From Oscillospiraceae bacterium (GTDB taxonomy: Bacteria; Bacillota; Clostridia; Oscillospirales; SIG627): a stretch of 64,000 nt of DNA. The stretch is from contig SVQW01000001.1 in the NCBI GenBank assembly GCA_015065085.1, positions 478,258-542,257 of the forward strand, given 5' to 3'. Positions 62,875-64,000 of the stretch are shown here, piece after piece (position 1 is the first letter of the stretch; the number at the start of each line of letters is the position of its first letter). Under the pieces are notes generated by a model, which saw only the letters and a program-made list of their open reading frames with translations, ran no database searches and was not told where the DNA came from. The position numbers and the translations under genes were made by a program.

Positions 62875-64000
62875 TTACTCGTTAACCTCGGTCTGTTCAG
62901 CCTGTTCTTCAGTCGCTTCTGCTTCGGGCTGTGCTTCGGCGGTTTCGTCGGGTGCAACAGTTTCATCGGTTGTTGCTTGCGCCTCGGGTTTACCAACAAT
63001 CATAATATTCTCGGGAAGTGCATCTGCAACGCTCCAATCATTGATGCCCTCATTTTCGCTGAGCAGGATATACATCTGGGCGGTGCTGTCCTTAAAAGCA
63101 GACAAAGGAGAAATATCGGTAATTGCGTTACCACTGAGGCTTACAATGTACAGATTCTTAAGTGTTGTAATAGGAGTTATATCAGTAATGCTGTTGTTAC
63201 CAACGGAGAGTGTGGTTATAGTCTCAATATTGCTGATTGCGGAAATATCGGTAATCTGGTTCTCGTCAAGAGAAACGGTTTCCAGCGCCGGCATGGTGGA
63301 CAATACAGAAATGTCGGAGATGTCATTGGTAGTAAGAGAAAGTGAGGTGATCTTGTCCTTTCCGCTAAGAGCAGAAATATCGGAGATAGCATTGCTGTCA
63401 AGAGCAACAGCTTCAAGATTTACAAGACCGGACAGTGCACTGATATCGGAAATATTGTTATTTGCGAGAGAAAGGGTTTTGAGGGCGGTCTTGTCTGCGA
63501 GCGCTGATATATCGTCAATTTTAACCGCGTCCTCTGCAGGGTCAGAAGTAATGCTGAGAGATTCAAGCTTAGCCGCACCCTTGAATTCTTCAAGATTTGC
63601 AGTTACAGGGAAAGCTTCAGCCATAACACTTACTTCAACAAGGTTTTTGAATTTTTCAATACCTACAAAGTTTTCAACACCCGCATCAGTCTGGAAGCTG
63701 AAGAGTTCTTTGGAAAAGTCGGGCATTTCAGGAGCTTCAAGGCCTTCCGCAGTCGCATTATCATATGCTTCAAGGTATGCATCGCGTTTTTCTATAAAAC
63801 CATCAAGACCGATGGAAACGAACTGATATCCATCGCTGGATCCGATTTCCAGCACTTCAACTTTTTCAAAATCCTTTTCGTTTATAAAACGAGGATACTT
63901 GCCGAAAGCCTGTCCCAAAAAGGAAGCTATATTTTCATCAGCGGTAAAAGCGGTAGTATTCAGATAAGGCTGAACGAAAATAAATGCGGCAAGTGCCAGA
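62875..64000 (-). CDS. Leucine-rich-repeat surface protein (5' end cut by window)
   Basis: The frame stays open to the window edge, with a hydrophobic segment LALAAFIFVQPYL near 63955-63999 that looks like a signal peptide or membrane anchor; the apparent start at 63918 is a TTG inside the gene. About seven internalin-type 22-residue LRRs follow (LKTLSLANNNISDISALSG pattern, NxI.DI), then a tail rich in E, T, A and P ending TEVNE, with no LPxTG or SLH anchor visible. Likely a protein-binding surface protein. Co-directional with rlmD, 6 bases apart. Confidence 0.88.
   Translation of the reverse strand, partial: LALAAFIFVQPYLNTTAFTADENIASFLGQAFGKYPRFINEKDFEKVEVLEIGSSDGYQFVSIGLDGFIEKRDAYLEAYDNATAEGLEAPEMPDFSKELFSFQTDAGVENFVGIEKFKNLVEVSVMAEAFPVTANLEEFKGAAKLESLSITSDPAEDAVKIDDISALADKTALKTLSLANNNISDISALSGLVNLEAVALDSNAISDISALSGKDKITSLSLTTNDISDISVLSTMPALETVSLDENQITDISAISNIETITTLSVGNNSITDITPITTLKNLYIVSLSGNAITDISPLSAFKDSTAQMYILLSENEGINDWSVADALPENIMIVGKPEAQATTDETVAPDETAEAQPEAEATEEQAEQTEVNE

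Overview
The window is a chromosomal segment of an endospore-forming, anaerobic Clostridia-type Firmicute, probably from the gut (Oscillospiraceae/Ruminococcaceae-like). The evidence is the sporulation set (yqfC, yqfD, ylbJ, spoIID, a SpoIIQ-like M23 protein, a DacF-like carboxypeptidase), SLH, LRR and LamG surface proteins, the rhamnose genes, low-to-moderate GC and AGGAGG-type ribosome binding sites. I see no rRNA, tRNA, CRISPR array, transposase or phage structural gene.

Layout. 1-2.4 kb: the 3' part of a secreted LamG/metallophosphoesterase protein. 2.4-9.1 kb: a strikingly AT-rich accessory island. It holds two leftward operons, cassette A (P-loop ATPase with a C-terminal S1-like domain, plus a broken membrane/zinc-ribbon gene) and cassette B (PD-(D/E)XK-like domain fused to an SF1/DUF2075-type helicase, plus a second PD-(D/E)XK-like protein). 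Copies of a noncoding, hairpin-rich repeat lie on either side of each cassette. The repeat keeps an exact 74-nt spacing between two hairpins and shows compensatory base changes. In its two long copies the left end carries a consensus extended -10 sigma-A promoter that drives the adjacent cassette. This is the best candidate in the window for an undescribed system: a modular, probably defence-related cassette array with a shared promoter/hairpin module.

9.1-20.3 kb: an SLH-anchored surface protein, an orphan promoter with a tiny ORF, an SDR enzyme divergent from an AraC regulator, a cytosolic metallophosphoesterase, ychF, a glycosidase-like protein and a second AraC regulator. 20.3-27.4 kb: ilvBN, a membrane-anchored unknown, and a rhamnose operon (sugar isomerase-like TIM barrel, rhaB, rhaA). 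27.5-34.5 kb: a tightly packed leftward operon yqfC-yqfD-phoH-ybeY-era-recO-mutS2. 34.5-37.2 kb: ylbJ, a small Cys protein, rpmE and an unknown.

37.3-44.3 kb: a rightward run glyA-rarA-trxB-like-asnS-aminotransferase-coaW. 44.3-52.9 kb: spoIIQ-like, spoIID, citrate synthase, argGH with palindromic operator candidates, glpP and a Na/Pi cotransporter. 52.9-64 kb: a long leftward gene run, from an LRR surface protein (cut by the window edge) through two tandem RlmD-type methyltransferases, a CrtO-family protein, an LtaS-like enzyme, a COG2509 flavoprotein, a prenyl synthase and dacF to ksgA. Convergent gene pairs are nearly always separated by one strong bidirectional hairpin terminator.
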